38,501 bases of DNA from Anaerolineae bacterium (lineage in GTDB: Bacteria > Chloroflexota > Anaerolineae > Aggregatilineales > UBA2796): NCBI GenBank assembly GCA_025055255.1, contig JANWYI010000018.1, positions 1 to 38,501 on the forward strand, given 5' to 3'. A program made the translations under genes and the position numbers. Under the pieces are notes generated by a model that saw only the letters and a list, made by a program, of their open reading frames with translations, made no database searches and was not told the origin of the DNA. The stretch's first letter is position 1. Each line of letters begins with the position of its first letter. Below, piece by piece: positions 1 to 7,991 of this stretch.

Positions 1-2
1 TC

Positions 3-698
3 AGCCTAGAGTGCGCTTTTCAACAGCTGGAGCTGACCTTTGCTAGTTACTACGAGAGTGTGCTGGATTTGCTTGAGGAGGATAAGTCTGATCACAAACT
101 GCTAGAGATTGTTTGTGGTCCAGTTATTGAGGCAACACGCATTGATGCAAGGAAGTTAGAGGCTTACCAATTGATCAAGCCTGCTACAAATGGACACTAC
201 GAGGGATTCACAGATCACTTTACACAGTACCTTCAAGCGCGTGCGCGTGATGTCGATCTGTGGGAACTCTGGACAAAAACTGAGCGTGCCTTACGCGACT
301 TTGTCGAAGACAAGATGCGTGTCTTGCATGGCAGCGATTGGGAGAATAAACTGGCAACGCAGTACGATGAACTCAGGCTGATATTCGAAAAGTGCCGTCG
401 TTTTCGAGAAAACTCGCGTAAATTTCAGGGTGATTGTGTCTCCACGCGACTGATAGACTACGCTAGCAGCCCTATGGACTACTGGGCAATCATTGAGCTT
501 CACTGGTCGAGATTCAGTCCGCCTTTGCAAGGCACCAAGAAAGAATGGCAGAAACGCTTTGAGCTGATCAAGGCTGTACGCGATCCAATGGCGCACAGCG
601 CAGAACATACATTGCCACCTGACCATATCAAGCGCGCTGAAATCTTCTGCAAAGAACTTTTAGATGCAATGCAAAACAGCACGTCTTCCCAGCGCTGA
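3..698 (+). CDS. HEPN (Swt1-like) domain protein, C-terminal fragment
   Basis: The frame is open from the left edge of the window to the TGA at 696-698, so the gene begins outside and only about 231 residues are visible. A GTG at 60 has no obvious ribosome binding site and is probably internal. The last ~130 residues are helical and end in a segment with the R-x4-H signature (RDPMAH, near 574-591 in the window), the mark of HEPN domains. The layout resembles the Swt1-type HEPN domain found at the C terminus of some prokaryotic ATPases and conflict-system proteins. Many HEPN domains are RNases, but activity cannot be judged here because the N-terminal part is missing. The HEPN call rests on one motif plus helical character. 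A terminator-like hairpin follows directly. Confidence 0.6.
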   Translation, partial: SLECAFQQLELTFASYYESVLDLLEEDKSDHKLLEIVCGPVIEATRIDARKLEAYQLIKPATNGHYEGFTDHFTQYLQARARDVDLWELWTKTERALRDFVEDKMRVLHGSDWENKLATQYDELRLIFEKCRRFRENSRKFQGDCVSTRLIDYASSPMDYWAIIELHWSRFSPPLQGTKKEWQKRFELIKAVRDPMAHSAEHTLPPDHIKRAEIFCKELLDAMQNSTSSQR

Positions 699-724
699 AT
701 GCCTTCATGCTGTCATCGCCTCAG

Positions 725-756
725 GGCTGAGCGGACTTGCAAGCTCAGCCTTTCTC
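725..756 (+). terminator. Rho-independent terminator after the HEPN gene
   Basis: GGCTGAGC (725-732) pairs with GCTCAGCC (743-750) around a 10-base loop and is followed by TTTCTC. It separates the partial HEPN gene from the transporter. In 757-887 I see only weak AT-rich promoter candidates for the transporter. Confidence 0.7.
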
Positions 757-887
757 ATCACCTTTGCTTATTCCACGTGACAAATTACTTGCCTTTTCGT
801 GATAAATTGCACTAGGCAAGTTCAGCAAAATTCTCTAAAATCTCAGTTAACTTCAAATTTCGCTCAAGTTTTATAGGATTTGAGGCT

Positions 888-2351
888 ATGCAAGCAGAAC
901 TGAATAGCCGCACAGTGCCGCTCGGCATGGCTGTGCCACAAGAGCGCGCTGCAAGCGGTTGGCGTAACTTAAGCGTGCTGCGCAACATCAAGATCGGCAC
1001 GTTTCATATTGGCTCATCGCTCGCCGATATTCTCGCTTCAGGCGTGTGGAATCGCATCATGATCAAGGAACTGGGCTTTGCCGCAACGCCAATCGCGTTG
1101 TTGCTGGCACTGCGCTACTTCCTTGCGCCGCTCTCAGTCTGGATCGGTCGCCGCTCAGACTTGACGAATTGGCGCGGCTATCGGCGGCTGCCATACGTCT
1201 GGGGCGGCAGGCTAGTTATGGCACTCAGCTACGTCTTGCTGGGCGTGGCGACGCTTGAGCTGGCAGGCAGTTACAATCCTTGGACTCGTGATTTTTCATT
1301 CGACCTGATGAATGTCACGGTCACGACAAACGCAGGCAGTTTTCTGGGCTGGCTTGGCGTCGTGACGGCGCTTGTCCTGTTCAGCGTCGGCTCGACTGTT
1401 AGTAGCACGACGTTCCTCTCACTGGTGCATGACCGCACGCCTGCACATCAGCGCACACGCGCGATCAGCGTGATCTGGTTCTTCCTGATTCTCGGCTTTG
1501 CAGTCGCTGGCGTGTTGTACAGTCGCTTGTTGCCAGAGTACACGCGCGATGGCTTCCTCGCGCTGATGCTGATCGCGCCTGCTATCATGATGGGCATTTG
1601 GATTTTCTCGCTCTTCGGCGAGGAAATGCCAGTCAAGCGGCGCGCCGAGCGCAGCGCTGAGAAACCTGAGCCATTCTGGCAGACGATGAAGCAGGTCTGG
1701 GCAAGCCGACAGACGCGACTGTTCTTCTTGTTCCTTGCGCTGACCAACGGCTTGTTCTACACGCAAGATGTCATCTTGGAGCCGTTTGCAGGGACTGTTT
1801 TCGGGATGCCGCTCTCAACGACCAATCGTTTCTCAGCCTACTGGGGCAGCATGACCTTGCTCTCAATCGTGCTGAGCTTGATCGCGCTGCGGCGCTTTCC
1901 GAATCGCGTCAATAACATGAACCTCTCGCGCTGGGGCGTGATCCTGCTCATAGCGACGTTCGTCATGTTCGCGCTCAGCGCCATGCTGTACATTCGTCCG
2001 CTAGTGACCGTTGCTCTGGTCACAATGGGCTTCGGTCTAGGCATGTGGACAGTCGGCACACTTGGCTTGATGATGGCGATGACGCGCGCTTGGGGCGCTG
2101 GTCTGTACCTTGCGCTGTGGACAGTTGCTTCGACGTTGGCGCGTGGCTCAGGTGTGGCGCTTGGCGGCGTGCTGTTCGACATAGCGCTTGTCATTCTTGG
2201 CGGGAACAAAGCGTTTGCTTATGGCAGTGTGTTCTTGCTCCAAAGCATCGGCTTCCTGTTGACCTTGTTCATCCTAGCGCGTATCAGCCTTGCCGAATTT
2301 GAGCGCGAGGCGCCACAACGCGAGGTCGTTTTCGCTGATAGCATGGCGTAG
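888..2351 (+). CDS. BCD/PucC-family MFS transporter
   Basis: A 487-residue polytopic membrane protein with about twelve hydrophobic segments. The N-terminal region (LGTFHIGSS-like KIGTFHIGSSLADIL, then SGVWNRIMI and ALRYFLAPLSVWIGRRSD) matches the bacteriochlorophyll delivery (BCD) family, which includes PucC and LhaA and aids assembly of light-harvesting complexes in phototrophs. The middle carries a long cytoplasmic loop (KRRAERSAEKPEP). The ATG at 888 has GAGG four bases upstream. A strong terminator follows, so the gene is monocistronic. No photosynthesis gene is visible nearby, so the physiological role (pigment-protein assembly or transport of another tetrapyrrole-like compound) is inferred from the family only. 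Confidence 0.82.
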   Translation: MQAELNSRTVPLGMAVPQERAASGWRNLSVLRNIKIGTFHIGSSLADILASGVWNRIMIKELGFAATPIALLLALRYFLAPLSVWIGRRSDLTNWRGYRRLPYVWGGRLVMALSYVLLGVATLELAGSYNPWTRDFSFDLMNVTVTTNAGSFLGWLGVVTALVLFSVGSTVSSTTFLSLVHDRTPAHQRTRAISVIWFFLILGFAVAGVLYSRLLPEYTRDGFLALMLIAPAIMMGIWIFSLFGEEMPVKRRAERSAEKPEPFWQTMKQVWASRQTRLFFLFLALTNGLFYTQDVILEPFAGTVFGMPLSTTNRFSAYWGSMTLLSIVLSLIALRRFPNRVNNMNLSRWGVILLIATFVMFALSAMLYIRPLVTVALVTMGFGLGMWTVGTLGLMMAMTRAWGAGLYLALWTVASTLARGSGVALGGVLFDIALVILGGNKAFAYGSVFLLQSIGFLLTLFILARISLAEFEREAPQREVVFADSMA

Positions 2352-2375
2352 AGGCACTTTCGCTCAGCTTTGCAG

Positions 2376-2413
2376 TGCGCCTTGTGTGTAGTACACAAGG
2401 CGCATTACTTTTT
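2376..2413 (+). terminator. Strong intrinsic terminator after the BCD transporter
   Basis: A perfect 12-bp stem (TGCGCCTTGTGT at 2376-2387 with its complement at 2393-2404), a 5-base loop, and the tail TTACTTTTT. Confidence 0.9.
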
Positions 2414-2455
2414 ACAAAAGATTCTTTCTAAATCTAAACTTTTGGTGAGCATTGC

Positions 2456-2484
2456 TTGCAAAGTCTACACAAATCCTCTACCAT
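2456..2484 (+). promoter_or_regulatory. Candidate sigma-70-type promoter for the thioredoxin/NHL gene
   Basis: TTGCAA (2456-2461) and TACCAT (2479-2484) are separated by 17 bases, 40 bases before the ATG at 2524. This was matched by eye only and it lacks the GCTA extension seen at other promoters in the window. Confidence 0.35.
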
Positions 2485-2523
2485 ACTTAAGCTGAGTGAG
2501 TTAGGAAGTTAACTGAGGCGAAT

Positions 2524-4590
2524 ATGCATCGTGTTGGTGTTGTGGTCGCCGTTTTATTGGCGATGAGTGTGCTGCTGCTATTGGCAGATGCTCTCACGCC
2601 ACCACAAATCGGTTTAGCGCAAGGAGATGTGGCTGTGACTGCCACGCCGATGAAGAGCTATGCAGGCAAAGTCCGTGCGCCTGAATTTCCCGTCGGCTTA
2701 GACTGGCTAAACGTGCCTGAGCCGCTCACCATGACACAGCTGCGCGGCAAAGTTGTGTTACTGGACTTCTGGACGTATGGCTGCATTAATTGCATTCATG
2801 TTATCCCTGATCTCAAACGGCTAGAGACAGAATTTCCGAATGAGCTCGTCGTCATCGGCGTGCACAGCGCTAAGTTTACTAACGAAGGCGAGACCGAGAA
2901 CATCCGCTACATCGTCAAGCGCTACGGCATAGAGCATCCTGTGGTCAATGACCGCAACTTCATCTTGTGGCAGACCTACGGCGTGCGCGCTTGGCCGACG
3001 TTCATGCTGATTGATCCGCAGGGCAAGGTGCTCGGCTATTACAGTGGCGAAGGCGTCTACGAGGCGATGCGTCCTGCTATTGCGGGCATGATTGCTGAGT
3101 TTGACGCCAAAGGCATGATTGATCGCACGCCGCTACGCCTAGCACCTGAGCGTGAGCGTCGTGCGCCTTCACTCTTGGCTTTTCCTAGCAAAGTGCTAGC
3201 AGACTCGCGTGGCAGACGGCTCTTCATCGCGGACACGAGTCACAATCGTGTGATCGTAGCCGATTTGGAGACCTATGCTGTACAGCAAGTGATCGGTAGC
3301 GGCATGGCAGGGCTACGCGACGGCACTTTTGCCGAGGCGATGTTCAACTGGGTACACGGCATGTCGCTGAGTCCTGATGGTGAGACGCTCTACATCGCTG
3401 ACACAGGCAACCACGCCATTCGCGCCGCTGATCTGCGCAACGGCACGGTCACTACAATCGCAGGCACAGGTCAGCAGAACCGAGATTGGCGGAATCGGCT
3501 GCGTGGCGGCGCTGCGCTGGAGACGCCGCTCAATTCACCATGGGATGTCCACTACCAAGACGGCGTCATCTACATCGCCATGGCAGGTCCACACCAGCTC
3601 TGGATGCTTGACCTTGCCAATAGTCAAGTTGCACCGTTTGTCGGCAGTGGACGTGAAGGCATTGTAGATGGCGCGTTGCTGGAAAGTGAGTTGGCGCAGC
3701 CGAGCGGAATCGTCGGCGCTGACGGCGTGCTGTACTTTGCAGACGCCGAGTCTAGCGCCATTCGCAAGGTTGACTTGGCTGCCAAGCGCGTCCAGACCAT
3801 TGTCGGCACTGGTCTGTTTGATTTCGGCGATGTAGACGGCGTCGGCAACACTGTGCGTTTGCAGCACGCGCTCGGCTTGACGCTCGGCGCTGACGGCAAG
3901 CTATACGTAGCTGATACGTACAATCACAAGATCAAAGTGATCGATCCTGTCACGCGCGAGAGCCGCACACTGCTAGGCAACGGCGCAGGCTTCCGCGATG
4001 GCGACGATCCGCAATTCTGGGAACCGGGCGGTATCAGCTATGCAGACGGTAAGCTATATGTAGCTGACACAAACAATGACGCTATTCGAGTTATTGACCT
4101 TGCTACACTGACTGTCAGCACGGTTGTCTTTCCTAATCCCGAACGGCTTGCCTTGAACGCGCCTGCTGAGGCAGCTGATGAGACGCCGCCTGAGGACTTC
4201 TTTGGCACGGTTGTGCGTTTGCCCGCTCTGACCGCAGCGCGTGGCGCTAGTCAGATCGTCCTGAACATTCAGTTGCCTGAAGGCTACAAGCAGAACAATC
4301 AAGCGCCTTTCACACTGCGCTTCTACAACAACACGCCGATTGCGCGCGTCGCGCCTGCTGATAACAACCTAAGCCTTATCACGCCGCCAATGCCCGTGCG
4401 AATGCCTGTCATGCTCAGCGAAGGCGAGGCACTTATCACGCTGGACGCCGCGATTTTTTACTGCGAAGCCGTCAATGAGACGCTGTGCTTTCCTGCCTTC
4501 CTGCGCTTTGAGCTGCCGCTGCGCGTTGCCGCTGAGGGCGCCGCTGAGATAGCCATTGACTACCTGCTCGTGCCGCCACAGCTGAATTGA
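2524..4590 (+). CDS. Secreted thioredoxin-like/NHL-repeat protein (NHLRC2-like)
   Basis: A 688-residue protein with an N-terminal hydrophobic segment (residues 4-24, signal peptide or anchor). A thioredoxin-fold domain follows (about 48-195) with the redox pair C87-x-x-C90 in WTYGCINC and a cis-Pro context (AWPTFMLID). Next comes an NHL-repeat beta-propeller (about 215-540) with recurring LYIADTGNHAIR / LYVADTYNHKIK blades, then a beta-rich C-terminal domain. This order is that of the NHLRC2 family. Family members are thought to act in thiol-redox or scaffold roles, but the exact substrate is unknown. Outside the cytoplasm it could reduce or isomerise disulfides, which is inference. It ends at a hairpin shared with the convergent metE. 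Confidence 0.85.
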   Translation: MHRVGVVVAVLLAMSVLLLLADALTPPQIGLAQGDVAVTATPMKSYAGKVRAPEFPVGLDWLNVPEPLTMTQLRGKVVLLDFWTYGCINCIHVIPDLKRLETEFPNELVVIGVHSAKFTNEGETENIRYIVKRYGIEHPVVNDRNFILWQTYGVRAWPTFMLIDPQGKVLGYYSGEGVYEAMRPAIAGMIAEFDAKGMIDRTPLRLAPERERRAPSLLAFPSKVLADSRGRRLFIADTSHNRVIVADLETYAVQQVIGSGMAGLRDGTFAEAMFNWVHGMSLSPDGETLYIADTGNHAIRAADLRNGTVTTIAGTGQQNRDWRNRLRGGAALETPLNSPWDVHYQDGVIYIAMAGPHQLWMLDLANSQVAPFVGSGREGIVDGALLESELAQPSGIVGADGVLYFADAESSAIRKVDLAAKRVQTIVGTGLFDFGDVDGVGNTVRLQHALGLTLGADGKLYVADTYNHKIKVIDPVTRESRTLLGNGAGFRDGDDPQFWEPGGISYADGKLYVADTNNDAIRVIDLATLTVSTVVFPNPERLALNAPAEAADETPPEDFFGTVVRLPALTAARGASQIVLNIQLPEGYKQNNQAPFTLRFYNNTPIARVAPADNNLSLITPPMPVRMPVMLSEGEALITLDAAIFYCEAVNETLCFPAFLRFELPLRVAAEGAAEIAIDYLLVPPQLN

Positions 4591-4601
4591 CCGCGCCAAA
4601 A

Positions 4602-4643
4602 GGCGAGTCGAGTTGTGTTCACCAACACAGCATTCGACTCGCC
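4602..4643. terminator. Bidirectional terminator-like hairpin between convergent genes
   Basis: GGCGAGTCGA (4602-4611) pairs with TCGACTCGCC (4634-4643). The interior contains a second complementary pair (TGTGTT/AACACA), giving one long stem. On the minus strand the stem is followed by TTTTGG; on the plus strand there is no T tract. It lies between the end of the NHL gene and the end of metE. Confidence 0.6.
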
Positions 4644-4682
4644 GCAGAGACAATGAAGGACGCACTTGCGCGCCTGCCACAC

Positions 4683-6995
4683 TCAGCTCTCGGCAAGTTT
4701 GGCGCGCACGGCTCTTGCTGCTTGCACCATGTTGCGCAGCGCAGGCACAACCTCTTCCCAACGGCGCGTCTTTAAGCCGCAATCTGGGTTAACCCAGAGC
4801 TGCTGCGGCGGGATGACGCGCACAGCGCGCTCAATCAGCGCCTCAATCTCCTGCGCAGACGGCACGCGCGGCGAATGAATGTCGTATGTGCCAGGTCCGA
4901 TGTCATTCGGATAGCGGTAGTGTTGAAAGACCTCTAGCAGCTCCATCTTGGAGCGCGACGCCTCAATTGAGATGACATCAGCATCAAGGCGCGCAATTGC
5001 CTCGATAATATCAGCAAACTCAGAGTAGCACATGTGTGTGTGAATTTGTGTGCTGTCTTCGACACCGCTAGAAGCCAAGCGGAAACACGCGACTGCCCAT
5101 TCAAGATAGGCAGGCTGTTCAGCCTTGCGCAGCGGCAAGCCTTCGCGCAGAGCAGGCTCATCAATTTGGATAATCCGAATGCCGGCGTTCTGCAGATCGA
5201 TCACTTCCTCGCGCAGTGCCAAAGCGATCTGTTGACAAGTCATTGAGCGCGGCTGATCGTCGCGGACAAACGACCACTGCAAGATGGTGACCGGTCCAGT
5301 GAGCATTCCCTTTACAGGGCGTTCTGTGAGCGATTGCGTATAGGTTGACCACTTAACCGTCATTGGTGCAGGACGGGCTACGTCGCCATAAATAATTGGC
5401 GGACGCACGCCGCGTGAGCCATAGCTTTGCACCCAGCCGTGCTTGGTGAAGGCGATACCTGTCAGCTGCTCGCCAAAGTACTCGACCATGTCTGTCCGCT
5501 CAAACTCGCCGTGAACCAGCACGTCAATGCCGAGTTCCTCTTGCAGACGAACTGCGCGCTCAATTTCCGCTTTCAGGAAAGCCTCGTAGGCTTCTTGTGT
5601 CAGCTCGCCCTTGTTGAAGGCGTTGCGCTTAGCGCGGATTTCTGCGGTTTGCGGGAAAGAGCCAATGGTTGTGGTTGGCAGGAGCGGCAGATGGAATTGC
5701 GCAGCCTGCTGTGCTTTGCGCTCGGAATACGGACTGCGCCGAGTCAGCATGGTCTGATCGATCTGCGCTTGGCGACGGCGCACTTCAGGATTATGCGTGC
5801 GCGGCGAGCGACGTCGGCTCTCGATAGCAGCGCGACTCTCGGCAAAAATCGCTGCGACTGACTCGACGCCTTCGTTGATGGCGCGCTTGAGCGCAACGAG
5901 CTCATCCAGTTTTTGGCGCGCAAAGGCTAACCAAGACTTGAGCTCTGCGTCAAGCTCGGTCTCAAGCGCTAAATCGTGTGGCGTGAACATCAGAGAGCAG
6001 CTCGGTGCAATCTGCAAGCGCTCTGTGCCAAGTCTCTCAGCGGCGCGCTGAATCTTTGCGAATGCTGCATCCAAATCTGTCCGCCAGACGTTGCGTCCAT
6101 CTACAATGCCAAGCGACAGCACCTTGTCATCAGGCAGATGTGCCAACACATCATCAAGCTGCTGCGGCGCGCGGCAGAGATCAATGTGCAGACCTGCCAC
6201 AGGCAAATTGACTGCTAGGCTCAGGTTGTCTGCCAAGGCGCCGAAGTAAGTCGCCACCATGATTCGCAGTTGGCTATCGCGGCTGAGTGCAGCGAACGCA
6301 GTCTGATAAGCGGACTTAGCCTTTTCATCAAGGTCTAGCACAAGGCATGGCTCGTCAATCTGAACCCAGTTGGCGCCTGCCTGCGCTAGGCGATTCAGCA
6401 GCTCTACGTAGACAGGTAGCAAGTTAGATAGCTCGTCGAGCGGCGTGTGCGCGCGCAGTGACTGATCAAGCTGCTCAGCGGCAGGCTTGCTCAGCAATAA
6501 GAAGGAGACAGGTCCAAGCAGGACAGGTCGCGTGTGAATGCCTGCGGCGCGCGCCTCGAGGAATTCATCAACAGCTTTGGTCGAGGTCAGCGCAAAGCGT
6601 TGCCCTACAGCGATCTCAGGCACGATGTAGTGATAGTTCGTATCGAACCATTTGGTCATCTCCATAGCAGGCACGTCCACGCCTTGCCGCTGCAGACCGC
6701 GCGCCATAGCAAAGTAGGTGTCGAGCGCGTCCAGAGGCAAAGCGCTGTAACGCGCTGGAATTGCGCCTAGCGCAAATGCCATGTCCAGCACGTGATCGTA
6801 GAGCGAAAAATCGTTAGACGGAATGACATCTATGCCTGCAGCTTGCTGCAAACGCCAATGTGCCAGACGCAGCTGGCGCGTAGACTCCAGAAGCCCGTCT
6901 TGATCGATCTTGCCTGACCAGTAGCCTTCGAGCGCTTGTTTCAACTCGCGCTGCACGCCAAAACGCGGATAGCCTAGATTTGCCACAAGTGCCAT
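4683..6995 (-). CDS. metE: Cobalamin-independent methionine synthase
   Basis: 5-methyltetrahydropteroyltriglutamate-homocysteine methyltransferase, the last step of methionine synthesis without B12. At 770 residues it has full family length: N-terminal barrel (1 to ~400), linker, and C-terminal catalytic barrel starting near LPTTTIGSFPQT. The zinc ligands are present as H654, C656 (THMC), E678 (ISIEAS) and C739 (NPDCGLKT), with the same spacing as E. coli H641/C643/E665/C726. I chose the ATG at 6995 because AGGAG lies 8 bases upstream. An in-frame GTG at 7004 directly abuts that site and is less likely. The upstream thioesterase stop (7001-7003) is 5 bases before the ATG, so the two genes form an operon behind a cobalamin riboswitch, which fits repression of metE when B12 is available. 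Confidence 0.96.
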   Translation of the reverse strand: MALVANLGYPRFGVQRELKQALEGYWSGKIDQDGLLESTRQLRLAHWRLQQAAGIDVIPSNDFSLYDHVLDMAFALGAIPARYSALPLDALDTYFAMARGLQRQGVDVPAMEMTKWFDTNYHYIVPEIAVGQRFALTSTKAVDEFLEARAAGIHTRPVLLGPVSFLLLSKPAAEQLDQSLRAHTPLDELSNLLPVYVELLNRLAQAGANWVQIDEPCLVLDLDEKAKSAYQTAFAALSRDSQLRIMVATYFGALADNLSLAVNLPVAGLHIDLCRAPQQLDDVLAHLPDDKVLSLGIVDGRNVWRTDLDAAFAKIQRAAERLGTERLQIAPSCSLMFTPHDLALETELDAELKSWLAFARQKLDELVALKRAINEGVESVAAIFAESRAAIESRRRSPRTHNPEVRRRQAQIDQTMLTRRSPYSERKAQQAAQFHLPLLPTTTIGSFPQTAEIRAKRNAFNKGELTQEAYEAFLKAEIERAVRLQEELGIDVLVHGEFERTDMVEYFGEQLTGIAFTKHGWVQSYGSRGVRPPIIYGDVARPAPMTVKWSTYTQSLTERPVKGMLTGPVTILQWSFVRDDQPRSMTCQQIALALREEVIDLQNAGIRIIQIDEPALREGLPLRKAEQPAYLEWAVACFRLASSGVEDSTQIHTHMCYSEFADIIEAIARLDADVISIEASRSKMELLEVFQHYRYPNDIGPGTYDIHSPRVPSAQEIEALIERAVRVIPPQQLWVNPDCGLKTRRWEEVVPALRNMVQAARAVRAKLAES

Positions 6996-7000
6996 TGTTC

Positions 7001-7400
7001 TCACTCCTGATTAGGTAAAGGTGGCACTGGAATTGGACGATTATTGTCATCCACTGCCACAAGTACAAATGAGCCTTCGCAGGCGAGCGTGCGCTCGTTA
7101 CGGCGCATTGGCTCTACCCATAGCTCGACATTGACAGTCATCGAAGTGCGTCCAACTTTGACCAAGCGCGCCACTAGCTCGACAATTGTGCCAACAGGGA
7201 CAGCATGATGAAAGTCTATGGGCGCTGCTGTGGACTGTGACCACTTTTTGCCTGCACCAGTGCGTAGCACATATGAACGCTGCTTGATCCATCCACGCCA
7301 TTGCCTGTCCGCCGAACAGCGTGTCGTAGTGATTAGCGCTGCCGGGAAAGATCGGATAGACCATGCGAGTCTCTGATGGTACACCTTGATCCATGCTCAT
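7001..7400 (-). pseudogene. Acyl-CoA thioesterase (hotdog, YciA-like), frameshifted
   Basis: Two overlapping minus-strand frames together give one complete hotdog thioesterase. The first half starts at ATG 7400 (or 7394) with NHYDTLFGGQAMAWMDQAAF, including the Asp expected at the active site. The second half begins near IDFHHAVPVG and ends at the TGA 7001-7003. The frames meet at a GGG run (7220-7222, CCC on the coding strand); removing one base there restores a continuous VTVHSSAIDFHH-like sequence. The lesion is either a real +1 frameshift or a sequencing/assembly error, and the conservation of both halves makes error or very recent inactivation likely. It is the first gene after the cobalamin riboswitch and sits immediately before metE. 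The enzyme would hydrolyse acyl-CoA thioesters in the cytoplasm. Confidence 0.8.
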
Positions 7401-7410
7401 TCACCCTGTT

Positions 7411-7444
7411 GAAATAAAAATGCTCACTGCAAGTCGTAGTGAGC
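7411..7444 (-). terminator. Attenuator hairpin of the riboswitch leader
   Basis: Read on the minus strand, GCTCACT (7444-7438) pairs with AGTGAGC (7428-7422) and is followed by ATTTTTATTT. It lies between the cobalamin aptamer and the first start codon, where a riboswitch expression platform is expected. A neighbouring small hairpin (GAAGC/GCTTC, about 7449-7461) could be part of the switch. Confidence 0.75.
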
Positions 7445-7526
7445 GTGAGAAGCTCGGCTTCCAAATTGACTGGATGCCACTTTGACCGCTCAACCTTTTG
7501 ACGCGAAGGTCAGCATTGGACTTATG

Positions 7527-7631
7527 ATTTGCAGACAGGCACTCAGACTTTCGCCGTTGCGCGCTAGTGTCGGAGTTTCACTGAGCTTCCCCTGATCTTT
7601 CAGCCGTTCACGGTAGATCAGCTCTGCAAAT
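7527..7631 (-). promoter_or_regulatory. Cobalamin riboswitch aptamer
   Basis: On the minus strand, ATTTGCAGA (7631-7623) pairs perfectly with TCTGCAAAT (7535-7527), forming closing stem P1. Inside are CTGATCT/AGATCAG, then GGGGAAG, CAGTGAAACTCCG, and GCGCAACGG. The 3' side is the B12 box AGTC-TGA-GTGCCTGTCTG. These are the conserved elements of the cobalamin family in the right order. At about 105 nt it is compact. It precedes a terminator and the thioesterase-metE operon; B12 control of B12-independent methionine synthase is a classic arrangement. It was identified by eye, with no covariance model run. Confidence 0.87.
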
Positions 7632-7685
7632 GTTTGTCAGTGACGAGCGGCTGCATGTGCAGCCAGTTCCTGTCTTCGGCTACTA

Positions 7686-7714
7686 AGCATATCAAGGCAG
7701 TGAGCAAGGCGCAA
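7686..7714 (-). promoter_or_regulatory. Candidate promoter of the riboswitch-metE transcript
   Basis: Minus strand TTGCGC (7714-7709), a 17-base spacer, and TATGCT (7691-7686). Transcription would start near 7679 and run through a palindromic hairpin (GGCTGCA/TGCAGCC, 7649-7664) into the aptamer. The match is moderate. Confidence 0.4.
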
Positions 7715-7787
7715 CACTCTGCTTGCGATTATCTCAAACTGGCACGCTGTTCATTTTTTTTGACCCTTTCTGAACCTCAAAAGACTC

Positions 7788-7815
7788 TTTACATCCTAAA
7801 AAAACGTGCTATAGT
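7788..7815 (+). promoter_or_regulatory. Promoter of the structured leader RNA and slipin gene
   Basis: TTTACA (7788-7793), a 16-base spacer, and TATAGT (7810-7815), with the extension TGC just before the -10. The predicted start near 7822 falls only a few bases before the closing stem of the RNA at 7825, which supports both calls. Confidence 0.6.
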
Positions 7816-7824
7816 TATTGCAGT

Positions 7825-7953
7825 GTGACACTCCGACAGGTCAGAGGCAGGCTGTTTTCAGGGTAACGTGCTAACGCCTTGCGGAAATAGCATTCGGTTC
7901 GAATCCGATCATTCTTGTCTGTCCCTCGCATTGACCTTGTTACGGAGTGTCAC
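7825..7953 (+). ncRNA. Structured leader RNA with tRNA-like T-arm, class unknown
   Basis: A long self-complementary RNA. The closing stem GTGACACTCCG (7825-7835) pairs perfectly with 7943-7953. It continues inward with AGGTCA/TGACCT (7838-7843 with 7932-7937), GAGG/CCTC (7844-7847 with 7924-7927), and CAGGC/GTCTG (7848-7852 with 7917-7921, one G-U). Inside are two arms: GTGCTA/TAGCAT (7868-7873 with 7888-7893), holding a small CGC-CTT-GCG hairpin, and GGTTCGAATCC (7896-7906), which has the sequence of a tRNA T-arm. It cannot be folded as a normal tRNA: there is no D-stem and extra bases separate the T-arm from the outer stem. It could be a riboswitch-like leader of the slipin gene (RBS at 7985) or an independent small RNA. 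I recognise no known class. Confidence 0.65.
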
Positions 7954-7991
7954 CTCTCTTAATGGCTTATTAGTGAAGCGAGAGAAGGACA

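Noticed and set aside
5427-5861. 144-residue plus-strand frame inside metE
   Set aside because: Opposite-strand shadow of metE, which carries all catalytic residues in its own frame.
7634-7828. 64-residue plus-strand frame
   Set aside because: Low-complexity, no ribosome site, and it lies across the riboswitch-operon promoter and the slipin promoter; no protein-like pattern.
7840-7930. A complete tRNA gene around GGTTCGAATCC
   Set aside because: A 7-bp acceptor-like pairing exists (GGCAGGC with GTCTGTC), but no D-stem forms, the anticodon arm does not fit, the T-stem is only 4 bp, and about eight extra bases separate it from the acceptor strand.
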